From assembly GCF_963678635.1 (NCBI RefSeq), contig NC_087062.1:11144670-11208669 (forward strand): DNA of 64,000 nt. The letters run 5' to 3'. This DNA is from Symsagittifera roscoffensis (lineage: Eukaryota > Xenacoelomorpha > Acoela > Convolutidae). The notes under the pieces were generated by a model. That model worked only from the letters and a program-made list of their open reading frames with translations, was not told where the DNA came from and searched no databases. This document shows, piece after piece, positions 32,668 through 43,461 of the stretch. How positions within the stretch are numbered: the first letter of the stretch is position 1; the number at the start of each line of letters is the position of its first letter. The position numbers and the translations under genes are program-made.

Positions 32668-34721
32668 GTGTTATAGATTCCTTTTAAGAGTGAGAAAAGA
32701 AATCCTATAAAGTTAAACATTGCGTATAATATAGTTAATTTTTCTAAGATGTAATAGGGCCATCCTAGAAAAGCTAGAATTTCGTTTTTTAGGGTGACAA
32801 AACTGAAAATATTTATAGGTGAAATATCCTGTGGGCTGCATTTTTCACCGTTTAAATATATGTAGTCTTTAATGTCTTTAAAACACCCGCTATAATCTTG
32901 TGTATAAATATCTGCAAATCCTGCGGTTTCGGCAAGTTTTCTTAAATTCTGGTCAATTGACTGTCTTTGTATAGTGTCCATTTGTGTTAATAATTCTTGA
33001 AATTGTTGTGTTCTAATGTGATTTTGGATATCTGATTTAGAATATATTCCCATTGATTGGCTATTTTCTGATCCACATGGGACTGCGGTATCCCAAAAAT
33101 ATGTTCGTCTTGAAAGTGTGTCGACAAAATGTACTTTATTTTTATAGAATATAGTGATTCTTTTATAACAAAGTTTATCTTCAAAAACATATAGTGGTGA
33201 TACGTTTTTGGTACAAGTATAAAACCATAAAATATTTCCTTCGTAGTCTAGAAAATTTGATCTATTTCCTGACAATAAGTATCCTGCGTAGGGTATTTTT
33301 AGTACTGCTAGTGCGAGTGATTGTAGGATTTGTGTCCTTTCCAATTCGCATAATTGGTGAAATGTTTCTAATTCGGAGAGTGACATTTCTTGAAAAATTC
33401 GACTAATTATGTAGTCTAGATTCAAATCTAAGTGAATATTGTAATGAATATTAACGAAATAGGTGTTATTCATTAGTGATAGTTCTTGTAAACGTGTACT
33501 TCTACTGTCATGTGGCTTTAGTTTTCCACCAGGTTGACCTGTGTTTTTTTGAAAATTAACTGGTGTGTATGATGTTCCTTCTTTTAGAGGGTGACCTGTG
33601 GCATAAGGGTCAAATTTTATTTTTCCAGTGGTCATGTCGAAACCTTTTTCGTATTCGACAAGTATTTCAGAATATTGTGTTTTATATAGTGGATTTCTGT
33701 ATTTGCATGCAATTTCTGTTTCTTGATATATTTGAAAACGTGTTAACTTATTTTCTATATCATGAACATTTCTAAAATCATTACTTTGTTTTCGGGATGG
33801 ATTTACTTGTTCGTATGGAATTGATTCTATAAAACATTTTTCATGAAATTTTATCATTCGAGCGTGTATTTTTGCTACTTGAAATGTTGTGCATGTTTCT
33901 TCGGGAAACCAAACAATTGTTGCTTGTGTCCGTGTTGTAGGGTCACAAAAACCTTGATCATTTTTGCAAGGTAATCTAATTCCTTGATAGATTATTGTGT
34001 TATCTGATAAGTCTCGTGTGAGTTGTACTTTTTCGAGTTGTAATTTCCAATCGAAAAACATTCTTTCTTGATATTCTTTATTTTTTGTGTCTGCTTGTAG
34101 TTTGAGGGGTCATTTATTCCAATGTGTGGTATCCAGTGTTTATCGTGTATGTCATAAGTTAATCTTCCGTGTGCGCCGTTGTATGGGTATTTTTCGTCTA
34201 GTTTTAAATGTCCTTGATAACTTTCAAGCTGTGCTTGGTGTACAGAATCGGCATTCTTGGAAATTTACTATTTTCCTGTCTCTGTTTCAATTTCTTGTGA
34301 TGTTTAGTCTGAGTAGTTCGTTTTTACAATCATCGGGATTTAGATGTAAAAGTCGTTCTATATTACTTTGATAGAATGATTCGTGATCAAGTCGGTTCTT
34401 ATTTCCATTGGAAACTTGTGAACAGTGTACTTTCTTTTCGGAAATTGTTGCTGTAAATTTATATCCTGTGACTGTTGTTGCTCGGGCTGTTGAATACAAT
34501 GTTGCTATTACATTTGTAGTTTCTATAGCTTGTGGTTCTGTTTCGCATTGTGATACTTGGTTTATTGCGTATTTGTGTAGTGTTTTTTGTTCGTTTTCTT
34601 CGCAATCGTAGTGTGTTACTAATAAATCCTGGGGTCCTGTGCGAGGAGAAGGATTTGTGTTCTGGTCGGAAAATATTAGAAAAAAGATATGTTGAAATGT
34701 TAATATTTTTAGAATATACAT
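32580..34721 (-). pseudogene. env: Envelope-like glycoprotein gene, frameshifted
   Basis: Frame 34721-34287 begins with a hydrophobic signal-like segment (MYILKILTFQHIFFLIF) and sequons. After frame breaks between about 34290 and 34060 the gene continues 34061-32580 (493 codons). This part has paired Cys (CDPTTRTQATIVWFPEETC), a block WFYTC..CYKRITIFYKN..HFVD..YFWDTAVPC, and a C-terminal membrane helix near its residues 445-475 (ILYAMFNFIGFLFSLLKGI) with a short tail. A membrane glycoprotein for entry is the best reading. The Cys pattern recalls class III fusion glycoproteins of chuvirus type captured by insect retroelements, but that is low confidence. This copy cannot make the full protein. 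Confidence 0.65.
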
Positions 34722-35623
34722 GTGTATGATAATCCTGAAAATGGGTTATAAAATGTGATGTAACCAATTGTGTTTTTGGTATATCTATCGTATTTATATA
34801 TTACTTCAGTTGTTATAATTGGTGGTGGTAGCAATTGAGCGGTTATATTTGGTGGATTTAATGGGTAGGGATGTTGAACAATATTATTAAGTTTGATCGT
34901 GATTTCGAATTTCAATTGGAGACTATTTTGTTGAAGTATTTGAATATTGTGTTCACGAATATCTTCGTGGATATCTTGTCTATATTGTAGTCTCTTGAGT
35001 GCCCAACTGTGAAGTCGGTTACGTTCTTGATGTTGTCCAAATAATGGTGGGGGTGCTACAAATGTGTTCCAATCTAATCGTAAAGGGATATTTGTTGATG
35101 ATTGCTCTTGATTTCTAGCGTCGAGGTTATTTGGAAAATTTAAAGAGAAAAGCGTCGGTGAAATTTGACTTAATGATGGTGTTGACGGTAGTGACAATGT
35201 TTCTGGTAGTGATGATAGTGTTGTATCCGTAAAAATATTTATTGGGTCGTTTACTAAGTTTGGTTCACCTTGTGTATATGAGTGTGTTGTCCAATATGGT
35301 AGTCGTGTTGTGGGATTGGGGGGGGGGGGAGGGTTAAAGGGATTTTCACGTATTTGTTCAGATGTTGGTGTTGAACCTAAGTAATCTGAGGGTTTACTTG
35401 AGGTGCTACGTTGTGAAAGGAGTGGGGGAGTTTCTGGTAATGTACTATTTGGGTTTTCTGAAGTAGTTGGTGTTGGTGATTGGGGTATATCAAAATGAAC
35501 TCTAGGGGTTTGAAAACTTCTGTTTCGTCGTGGATGTATAATTTGTCTGTTTATTTCGACTGTATTTTGGTTATGACTAATGTTTCTTATTCTACTTAAT
35601 TCTTGTGGTAATGTGGGGTACAA
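34709..35623 (-). CDS. Proline/serine/threonine-rich accessory ORF of 18.6-kb retroelement
   Basis: 304 residues, intact. Residues 1-180 are low-complexity Pro/Ser/Thr/Asn with a run of prolines encoded by a G11 tract at about 35319-35330. Residues 180-304 look folded (LHSWALKRLQYRQDIHEDIREH). The 3' end overlaps the env-like start by 13 bp. The position between pol and env recalls accessory genes of complex retroviruses; no family is recognised. Confidence 0.55.
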   Translation of the reverse strand: MYPTLPQELSRIRNISHNQNTVEINRQIIHPRRNRSFQTPRVHFDIPQSPTPTTSENPNSTLPETPPLLSQRSTSSKPSDYLGSTPTSEQIRENPFNPPPPPNPTTRLPYWTTHSYTQGEPNLVNDPINIFTDTTLSSLPETLSLPSTPSLSQISPTLFSLNFPNNLDARNQEQSSTNIPLRLDWNTFVAPPPLFGQHQERNRLHSWALKRLQYRQDIHEDIREHNIQILQQNSLQLKFEITIKLNNIVQHPYPLNPPNITAQLLPPPIITTEVIYKYDRYTKNTIGYITFYNPFSGLSYTCIF

Positions 35624-35857
35624 GTTATATGTTGGTTCACTTAGGGGTGCCTGTCGCTGAACTGGTTCTAATGGTTCGGATAAGCGAGCGTGTCGTTCTT
35701 CAAAAGTGTATGGATTATCTTGGAAAGAAATTCGTGTGGATGTTTGGGGGTTTTGGGTAGATGTAGGTATTGTTGGGTTTTCTTGGGATGATGTCGGTGA
35801 AGACTGATTTTATGATTGTTGGTTAGCAATTTTTGAAAGTTTTCTGATTGATTTTTT

Positions 35858-36046
35858 CTAGTGGGAAGATTTATGTTTATTGTAGTATTCTTCAATGAAA
35901 AGAATTAAAAAGGTTGTTGCTAAGGCGAATGTGATTATTGCCTTTTTTACAAATTTGCACATTGTCAATATTAGGGATGATAAAAATATGATGAAAGTTA
36001 CAAATAGTAAAAAAATATCTGTTCTTCTAAAAATTGTTCGTATCAT
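35858..36046 (-). CDS. Small membrane protein ORF of 18.6-kb retroelement
   Basis: 62 residues: short basic N-terminus (MIRTIFRRT), hydrophobic segment about 10-30 (FLLFVTFIIFLSSLILT), a Cys-Lys-Lys loop, second hydrophobic segment 35-51, and charged end. Two-helix hairpin topology resembles viroporin-like accessory proteins, but no family is recognised. It lies upstream of the Pro-rich and env-like frames, in sense orientation. Confidence 0.4.
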   Translation of the reverse strand: MIRTIFRRTDIFLLFVTFIIFLSSLILTMCKFVKKAIITFALATTFLILFIEEYYNKHKSSH

Positions 36047-37083
36047 TTAAATAGACTTTGAATTTTCGTACCTGTGAATATGATCAATGATTTGGGAAAG
36101 TTGGAGATATATTTCAAATAGGGAGTAGAAAATTTAAAAAATGTTGCAAAAAAATATTAAAATGATTATAAAAGCTTCAAAAGTATCAAATAGAAATAAG
36201 AACAAAAGTTTGAATAGTTTGAAAAAGTTTATTAAAAGATTTAAAATTGTATTTTTAAAGATACTGACTGATCGAGAGAAGAGCATTTAAAAAATGATTT
36301 ATTTGTCGAATATTTTTTGTTGTTTGAGGCGAGATTCAAGTGTGGTCGAGTTATTTATTGATTTTTTGGCAAGTGGGTTGAGTTTTGTTAAAATTTGTTG
36401 GGGGCTAATTTTATGGTGTTCAGGAGGTCTTCTTTGCTTTATTTTTATTTGTCGGGTGATCTGGGGTATTTTGAGATATTTGTACTTTAGGCCAAATGAA
36501 TATGGTCCTTTTTACTTTAGGTTAATTTACCATTTTTGGTTGGAGGGTTTTCGAGGTCTGAGTTGGGAAAATATTGTCGATCTTTGCGTTATTAGATAGG
36601 GGAGGGTTGTAATATTATGGTGGTATTTATTTTAGTTGTCAAGTTTTAGCGAGTTGCTTATTTTTGACCTGGAGGTTGTAAAGTTATAGTTATAGATATG
36701 CCTGGAGTTTAATATCTTTCGGCTAAAAGGTTGGTGTTAGAGATATAGAAGGTGACGGATTTAAGTGAATCCTATTGGCTGAATCTGAACTAAAATTGTT
36801 GCGATTTTGTCAGCTTGTTATTTTGAAACATGAAAGTTCAAAATAATCCAGAGGTGTAAAAGTAGTTATTTTAAAATCAGAGTTGTTTTTGAATTTCATT
36901 TTTCTTTAATATTTTAGATTGTGGGATGAATGTTTTGTAGTTTTTACGTGGTTGATTTCTAAGTCGTGATGATTCTCTATGTTCTGATTTTTCTACTTAA
37001 TCTTGTGGTAGAATTTTTTCTATCATTTTCCTATTTTTTCTTTCTTTTTGAGGTATTTTTGGGTCTGGCGTTTTTTTATTATT
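36047..37083 (-). other. Non-coding or decayed segment between integrase and the small membrane ORF
   Basis: No sustained sense-strand frame is present. Plus-strand ORFs (36294-36599, 36966-37190) are Phe/Leu/Cys-rich because the plus strand is T-rich and are treated as shadows. Splice signals for env expression may lie here but cannot be assigned. Confidence 0.5.
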
Positions 37084-38607
37084 TTAAGTTGTGGTTTGTT
37101 TTTGATTTTGTTTTTCATGATGAACGTTGTGTTGTTCATCTATTTCTTTTTCTGTATAAGAATGATTTTGAAAATTTTTTAAACCTGTGAAAGAATATAA
37201 TTGAGTTAATTCGCATAGCGCGTATTCTTTTGGGTAGTAGGGCAATAGATTGTTACGATGTTGAACAATTTCCTTTTTATTTGAATCTGTGAGTTTATAC
37301 GTTACGTCAGTGGGTTTGGCAATTATTTGGCATGGTCCTTTTCGAAGGGGTTGTAATTTTTTAGAGATTCCTTTTTGTGTTTTAAAGTTAGGTATTAAGA
37401 CAAATGTTCCAATTTTTAAATCTGTGGCTGGTGTAAAGCGTGAATTAATTTGGTCGTTAATATTTTGCCTTTGTAACAATTTCTTTGTTACTTTTTGGTA
37501 AATTTCATTGTGTTTTTTATCTCTATTTAAAATCCATTCGGTGTGTGTGCCGGAGGCTAATTTAAGAACTTGTGGGTGATGAAAATGATCTTCATCATGT
37601 GTGTGTAAAGGTAGGTTATAACAAATTGAGTGTTTATTTGGTTGGCAATAACCTTGTGCATTTTTATGGGAATTTGCTGTAAACATAATTGGTTTACGTG
37701 GCTTCTGATTAAAAACCATTTCGTATGGTGACATTCCTAAAGTTGTCGTGATTTGTGAATTGTATGGAAATAATTTTACATCTGCTGACCATTCTGTGTA
37801 TTTTGTATCATTTCCATTTATGTTACATCGGAGATATTCTTGTAGTGAACGGTTCATACCTTCGACTAAACCGTTTGTCCAAGGTGCATGAGATGTACGT
37901 GGTTTATGTTTGATGTTATATAAGTGGCATAGTGTGATGATTTCATTATTTATGAATTCTGTACGGTTGTCTGTAACTAAGATTTCGGGTAGTCCGAATT
38001 TAGCTATCCAAAGTTCATAAAGCGTCGTGTAGGCATAATAAGCATTACAATGTGGTACTGGGTTGAGTGCTACATAATGTGTAAATGCGTCAACAATGAC
38101 CATAATGTAGGAGTTTCCTTCAGAGGATGGTGAAATTGGTCCTTTTGTATCGAATGAAATGCGATGGTTAAAATATAAACTTTGTCCTTTAAAATCTTGT
38201 TTTTGTGCTTTTTGTTTTTGATTTGGATAAGGTTTGTTTAATTGACCTATTATACGATCATTGCATAATACTTTTATCCAAATTGGTGCATTTGGGAAAT
38301 AAAATTTTTGTGTAAAATTTGAGTATGTTTTCTCTGATCCGGAGTGTCCTTTAGTATTTTGTGTATGTGAGATGTTAAAAGGTATTAATATCATACTTAA
38401 AGGTAGACAGGGAACTTTTGAATCATGTAAATTATATTCTAAAAGATCTGTATTTTCATTAATTGCTGTGTTATTTAATTTTCGGAAATGTCGGAGGTGT
38501 GTTTTAAATCCTAAAATTGTGGTATCTGCTTTTATGGGCTTAGTTTTGAATTTGTGCCATGATTTCAATTGTCTAATTACTGGGTCGAAATTTTGATATT
38601 GTTTCAA
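37084..38607 (-). CDS. pol: Integrase of 18.6-kb retroelement
   Basis: 507 codons open. The zinc domain has HTQNTKGHSG but only one of the two expected Cys (VLCNDRIIG). The DDE core is complete: Asp 153 (SFDTKGPI), Asp 213 (LVTDNRTEF) and Glu 249 (NGLVEGMNRS), with 35 residues between the last two. The C-terminal domain follows, with LKIGTFVLIPNF and LQPLRKGPCQIIAKP. It would insert the cDNA. The spacer 38608-39003 joins it to RNase H in a broken frame. Loss of one zinc Cys probably weakens it. Confidence 0.9.
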   Translation of the reverse strand: MKQYQNFDPVIRQLKSWHKFKTKPIKADTTILGFKTHLRHFRKLNNTAINENTDLLEYNLHDSKVPCLPLSMILIPFNISHTQNTKGHSGSEKTYSNFTQKFYFPNAPIWIKVLCNDRIIGQLNKPYPNQKQKAQKQDFKGQSLYFNHRISFDTKGPISPSSEGNSYIMVIVDAFTHYVALNPVPHCNAYYAYTTLYELWIAKFGLPEILVTDNRTEFINNEIITLCHLYNIKHKPRTSHAPWTNGLVEGMNRSLQEYLRCNINGNDTKYTEWSADVKLFPYNSQITTTLGMSPYEMVFNQKPRKPIMFTANSHKNAQGYCQPNKHSICYNLPLHTHDEDHFHHPQVLKLASGTHTEWILNRDKKHNEIYQKVTKKLLQRQNINDQINSRFTPATDLKIGTFVLIPNFKTQKGISKKLQPLRKGPCQIIAKPTDVTYKLTDSNKKEIVQHRNNLLPYYPKEYALCELTQLYSFTGLKNFQNHSYTEKEIDEQHNVHHEKQNQKQTTT

Positions 38608-39003
38608 GAGTTCAAGTGTAATTTTATCTGTTGGGGGGAGAAAAATATTGTCAATTTCTAGTTTTGATAGAGGAATTGTGTTAAGTGGGTCATGGAGGTC
38701 AAAAACTTGATTTATTGTGTATTTTGAATCATTTGTTTGCGGTCCTGATAAATTTATTTTATCGGTTAAATTTTCTTTTTCGATTAATGGAAAAAGGTCT
38801 TTTTTATGCGAGTGTTGTTTTATTCTCTTTTGTTGAGTGTTATTTTTTATCCATTGTGAGTATGGGATTGGTTTAAAAGTTGATGTGCCTAGTAGCTCAA
38901 CTTCGTAGTGATTATTCTGGCAATCTAAGTAGAGTGGAAAATGTTGTAGATTATTTATTTGTGATTGATCAATATCAGTTTTTACTGCATATTTGCATTC
39001 TAG

Positions 39004-39917
39004 TCAGGGTGATGTTTCATCTTTTACAAGATAAAATTTAATATTTTGTTGTATTTCAACTGTAGTTTTTCTTGTGAGTAATTCAGGTGGCGTATTTCGA
39101 CTTAATGTATCTGGTAACGCAAGGTTTTTTCCTGCTGTCCAAACTATATGTAAGTTTGGAAATTTCATTAGAATTAGTTGAAATCTATAAACTCTATGAT
39201 TTGGATTTGATTTTTGTGTAAAGAGAAAAATAATTGGTTTGTGATCTGTGAATAGAACTGTTGGGTGTTTTGATCCAAGTATCAAAAATTCATATTCTGT
39301 TAGTGTATAAATTATAGCTGTACATTCTCTCATTAGAGTTGAGAGTCGTAGCTCTGCTTGAAGGGATAATTGTGAATTTGCTGATATAAGGTTCATTTTA
39401 TTCGTTCACTATGTGATTGTAGCAATGCTGCGCCAATGCCAAAATTTGAAGCATCGCACATTGCATAGAATGGTTGATTTGGGTTTGGAATTGTAATTGA
39501 AATTTGTTCAGTTAAAAGTTTTTTAATTTCTTTAAATCGTGTTTGATGTTCAGTGGTCCATTCAAAATTATTTTGTTGTCTGAGGATACTATAGAAGGGT
39601 CTTAAGTATAATTGCATTTTATAAACATATTTACTTAAGAAATTTAACATTCCAAGGAGTTCTTGGATTTTCTTTTCATTTGTTGGTGGCTGAAGTTTTT
39701 GAATAGCATCAATGCGTGATGTTAATGGAGTAATAGTTTCTCGTTCTATATTATGTCCTAAAAATTTAAGTCGTGCTAGAAAGAAGTGTGATTTATCGGG
39801 AGCTGCCTTCAGATTTTCGTTCTGAAGTATTTTATGATACTGTTCTAAAACTATAAACGTTTCTTTTTTGGTTTGTGATTGCATAAAAACATTGTCTATC
39901 TTTCTTTGTTTGTACAA
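39004..39917 (-). pseudogene. pol: RT thumb and RNase H of 18.6-kb retroelement
   Basis: 39917-39393 begins at the remnant of the catalytic box (KIDNVFMQSQ, Asn where the second Asp belongs), then KSHFFLARLKFLGH and the RNase H start FYAMCDASNFGIGAALLQ. 39396-39004, in another frame, holds the rest of RNase H: RECTAIIYTLTEYE, LFTDHKPIIFLF and LPDTLSRN. One frameshift separates the two. About 100 residues of the RT palm are missing upstream. Confidence 0.85.
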
Positions 39918-40007
39918 ATTGATGTTGATGCCGACTTAAAACAAAATATATTGGTAAAAAATCGATGCGTTATTCTACTTAATACAAAAGCTTGCAGCTG
40001 TTTTGTG

Positions 40008-40651
40008 CTAAATGATTTTAAGGGTAGAAGGAAAAACCTTTATTTTTAGTGATTCACCTTTTGCTAGAATGATAACAGGTTTGATAAAAATGTTACCTTT
40101 CGGTTGTTCTTCCTTATTTACTGGTGAGATAATTTTGTATTGTTCTAAAATGTCAAGTAATCTGTTTACCTTGTCATGTAAGTGAATTGGTACGTTACTG
40201 GCTCTTTGTTTTTTGAAAACTGCGTCGGGTTTTAACGGGAGGTGTAGTGATGAACTAATTTTTTCAACGTCAAATTTTGATGTTGCGTAGACTGTTGAAT
40301 ATTTTAGCAGTTGTTTTGCTAATTTATCAAATTCGGTTTGTGTAAATTGTGAATGTTCAAAATTAAACATTGTTAAAAATTTTTGTTGTTCTTTTGTGTA
40401 ATTTGTTATATTGAATGTTGGTTTAAAATATGGTGTTTTTGTGAAGTAATCTGTGTTTTTTTTTCATTACTTATTATATTGTTTATGGATAATTCTTCGT
40501 CAAGAATTGTGGATAGGCAAATATCTAATAATTGGAGTATTTTATTAACGCGGTAGGCCACTTCATTTATAGGTGAAATTGTAGCATTTGTTTCACAATA
40601 TCCTAAAAGTCCTAAGGGTAGTGTTAATTGATATGGTGTATTATTATACAC
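40008..40651 (-). pseudogene. pol: Reverse transcriptase, N-terminal (fingers) part
   Basis: Frames 40651-40406 and 40370-40008 lead into a conserved Ty3/gypsy fingers region with VPIHLHDKVNRLLDILEQY and IKPVIILAKGESLKI. After this the usual palm motifs should follow, but only about 90 bp of non-matching sequence remain before the thumb. Confidence 0.75.
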
Positions 40652-41159
40652 GTGTAATGAAATGATATGATGTCGGAATTCGTGTTTTTCGAATATTTTA
40701 TGGATGAGATCGTAATTTTGAAAAATTTGTGAATAGGTTTAAAATCGAAGTCTGACATAAAAAGTTGTTATTTATTTTGACTTTTGTTATACTGGTGAAC
40801 TTGTTTTATTGAAAAATTTTATATATTTCCTGATAGTGTTTTCAGGTGTTTCCGTTGTTGATTGTAAATGAGGTAAAATTTTGAGAAGAATGGTGGTTGT
40901 TTGTTTAATCTTTGGAAGAATGTTAGGGCTGTATTTTTTGTTTATGTGTACTTATCTTTGATTTGTATTTTACTATTCAGGATGTTGATTGTTGGTATAT
41001 ATTTAGATATAAATGGTATGCCAATGATATTGTGCTTAATATCAGTAATATGAAATATTTGTTTAAACGGTTTGTTTAAAATTTGTTTTGTTCCATTGTT
41101 CTCGTGGGGAGAAGAAACAATTGGATTTTTCCATAATTTACTAATGTTGATCCTTGTGC

Positions 41160-41722
41160 TGTTGCTTATTTACTAGAGGTTACAAGAGGTGTTAATTTTG
41201 GATGTAATTTTTTGATTTCATTCCATGTGGGAATATTAATTGTATTTGATTCTGCTCCTGAATCAATTAAAAAGTCAATTTCAAGATCTGGTGGTTGAAA
41301 TTCTTTGTTTCTTGGGCTTTCTAAGAGAAATGGAATTGTCCAAATTTTTTTTTCTGGGCTGTTCTTTTTGTATATTTTGATAAATATGTTTTGTGTTTGA
41401 GCTTGTGTTTCGTCTATTTTATCGGGTTTAATTACCGTGTTAATTCCGTTTAATTCTTGTGTAGTTTGTGTAGTATCACTGGGTCCAATATAGTATTGTG
41501 AAGGAGTTCCAATTGATTTTCATATATATGTGAGGTAAAAGGTTGTTCATTTATGATAGGATCATAGTCGTTATCGACTGTTATCATATTTACAGAGATG
41601 GTATTATCTGTATCACTTTCTGTATCTGACGATTCACAATTTATATGATTTAGTTGTAGTTCGTTACTTCCTGTGTCATCAAAACTTGGGGGGTCTGAAG
41701 TTGTTTCTTCATTTGTCTGCAC
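41160..41722 (-). pseudogene. pro: Protease region of 18.6-kb retroelement
   Basis: It opens in the -1 frame relative to gag (41722-41450, acidic), shifts frame near 41450, and then carries the retropepsin motif DFLIDSGAES with DSGA at 41264-41253. A stop follows soon after at about 41173. It would cleave Gag-Pol; at least one frameshift and a stop disable it in this copy. 40652-41159 is further broken pol sequence. Confidence 0.75.
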
Positions 41723-43461
41723 TTGATTAATGTGTCTTTGATGTTTTGGTGTGCTACTTCTTTATCGATGTTTAGAATCAGGGTAACTGTTATTATTCCT
41801 GTGTGGTGACTGGGAATAATTTCTGTATCGATTATTGTAACATGAGTTTCGATTTTGTGAATTATTTTGTGATCTGTTTTGATAATTATCGTTTTATCTG
41901 TGATAGTTTGATCTATTATATGAAATATTTCTTGATCGATTGTTCGGGTAATTCTGATTTCGATTGTTTGAATAACTTCTATATCTATTATGTGAATAGT
42001 TTCTATTTCTGTTGTATGATGAGTTTCGTGATTGATTATTGGAATAGTGTCTATTCCTTGGGTTTGATTGGGAAATGGATCCAGAAACAAATTGTGTTGT
42101 ATTGGAATTTGATCGTGAATAGTTATTTTGGTTATTTTGGCTATTCGATCGATTATATCTATTTTGTGAGGAATTTCGTGTATTTCCTCGTTCGGGTGAT
42201 CTACCTCTATAACCTGAGTTATATGGTGATTGATTCCTTGTGTAATTTGGGTTGTTTGGAAGTGGTTTTCCTGAACTGTTATTAGTATATATATATTTCT
42301 GTTTGGTAGATTTTGGTCTTTTTTCATGTCTTGATAGAACGATTTATTTGGTTCTTTGTGCTTTCGAGGTTTATTCTGATTGTCTTGTTGTTTTTGTCTA
42401 CATTCGGAAATACTGTGTCCGTATCGTCGGCAAAAATTACACCATTTTTTGAAGGATGGTTTGCCTTTAAAATTTGGATGTTTTTCATAGATATTTAGTA
42501 TTTCAGTGATTTTTTCAATTAGGTCTGTATCTGATTCCTGTATGTTATTTATATGTGTAGTATTTGTTTCAATTCGATTAACATATTGTAGTTTTAGATT
42601 TTCTGTTTCTTCGAGTTTCATTGTGATTTCTGCTTGTTCTAGTTTATCTACTAATTTTCGAAAATCTAAGTCTGGTTCTCGAATTGAAGAAGGATGAGAT
42701 GCTCTCTTTTTTATCGCTATTTTCCCTAATTGAGGTGTTAAGGTCATCATTAAAATTTCTGTCATTTTTGTGTGTTTATAGCCATGTGTATTAAGTGAAT
42801 ATGCTTTTCGAACCAGTGTTTCGATACGTACTGCTAATTGTTTAATTGTTTCAATTGGTAATCTGCGGATTTCATTGCATGAAACTCTTTGATGTTGTTT
42901 GTTTCTTTCAGAGTCCAACATTTTTGAAAATTCTACTGTGAATCTTTTCCAGTCTGATTTTATTTCTATAGGTAATACTGAAAACCATTTTTGAGCTGCG
43001 CCATCTAGGGTTGTTTGTATTAGTGCTCTGCGTCTATGTATCCAATTTTGATTTATTGGCGTATTAATTGGTTCGGATCCTATATTTAAAATAAAATTTG
43101 CTGTTACTGCATTTAGATAATCTTCTACAGAATATTCAGGGTATGTTCCTGTGAATACCATCAGTGGCTTATTGGATGTTATTGATGATCCACCCATGAG
43201 GTATGGATTCATTGTCATCTGTAGTGATTCTGCGGCACTTGGCATTTGTGAAAAATTTGAAAGTTGATTTTTTGTTATTTCGTGGTGCTGAAGGTAATAT
43301 GGAAGCGGTATTTCATTTTGCATTTGAGTTGGTTGATAAGATTGCATTAACATTGGGTTTTGTGGTTGTATTGGTTGAAAAGATTGTGTGTTAAATGGGT
43401 TTTGTGTATGCCTTTGTTGTGGGTTTTGTATATCTGTTGGGTTTTGTGGGTAAATTTTCAT
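41650..43461 (-). CDS. gag: Gag polyprotein of 18.6-kb retroelement
   Basis: 603 residues. The N-terminus is Gln/Pro/Asn-rich, then a capsid-like region (GAAQKWFSVLPIEIKSDWKR, typical of Ty3/gypsy capsids) at about 150-270. A CCHC knuckle CNFCRRYGHSISEC follows at 341-354 and binds RNA. The C-terminal 150 residues are a striking Ile/Thr/His/Glu repeat. The last 73 nt overlap a frame shifted by -1 (41722-41450), which is where protease begins, consistent with programmed -1 frameshifting. The start is the first Met of the frame, but broken upstream frames leave the true N-terminus open. Confidence 0.85.
   Translation of the reverse strand: MKIYPQNPTDIQNPQQRHTQNPFNTQSFQPIQPQNPMLMQSYQPTQMQNEIPLPYYLQHHEITKNQLSNFSQMPSAAESLQMTMNPYLMGGSSITSNKPLMVFTGTYPEYSVEDYLNAVTANFILNIGSEPINTPINQNWIHRRRALIQTTLDGAAQKWFSVLPIEIKSDWKRFTVEFSKMLDSERNKQHQRVSCNEIRRLPIETIKQLAVRIETLVRKAYSLNTHGYKHTKMTEILMMTLTPQLGKIAIKKRASHPSSIREPDLDFRKLVDKLEQAEITMKLEETENLKLQYVNRIETNTTHINNIQESDTDLIEKITEILNIYEKHPNFKGKPSFKKWCNFCRRYGHSISECRQKQQDNQNKPRKHKEPNKSFYQDMKKDQNLPNRNIYILITVQENHFQTTQITQGINHHITQVIEVDHPNEEIHEIPHKIDIIDRIAKITKITIHDQIPIQHNLFLDPFPNQTQGIDTIPIINHETHHTTEIETIHIIDIEVIQTIEIRITRTIDQEIFHIIDQTITDKTIIIKTDHKIIHKIETHVTIIDTEIIPSHHTGIITVTLILNIDKEVAHQNIKDTLIKCRQMKKQLQTPQVLMTQEVTNYN

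Noticed and set aside
36294-37190. Hydrophobic plus-strand ORFs in the 18.6-kb element
   Set aside because: The plus strand is T-rich, which generates Phe/Leu/Cys-rich frames antisense to the element.
41803-43394. Plus-strand ORFs of 60-160 codons
   Set aside because: Antisense shadows of gag; Tyr/Cys/Phe composition follows from the complement.
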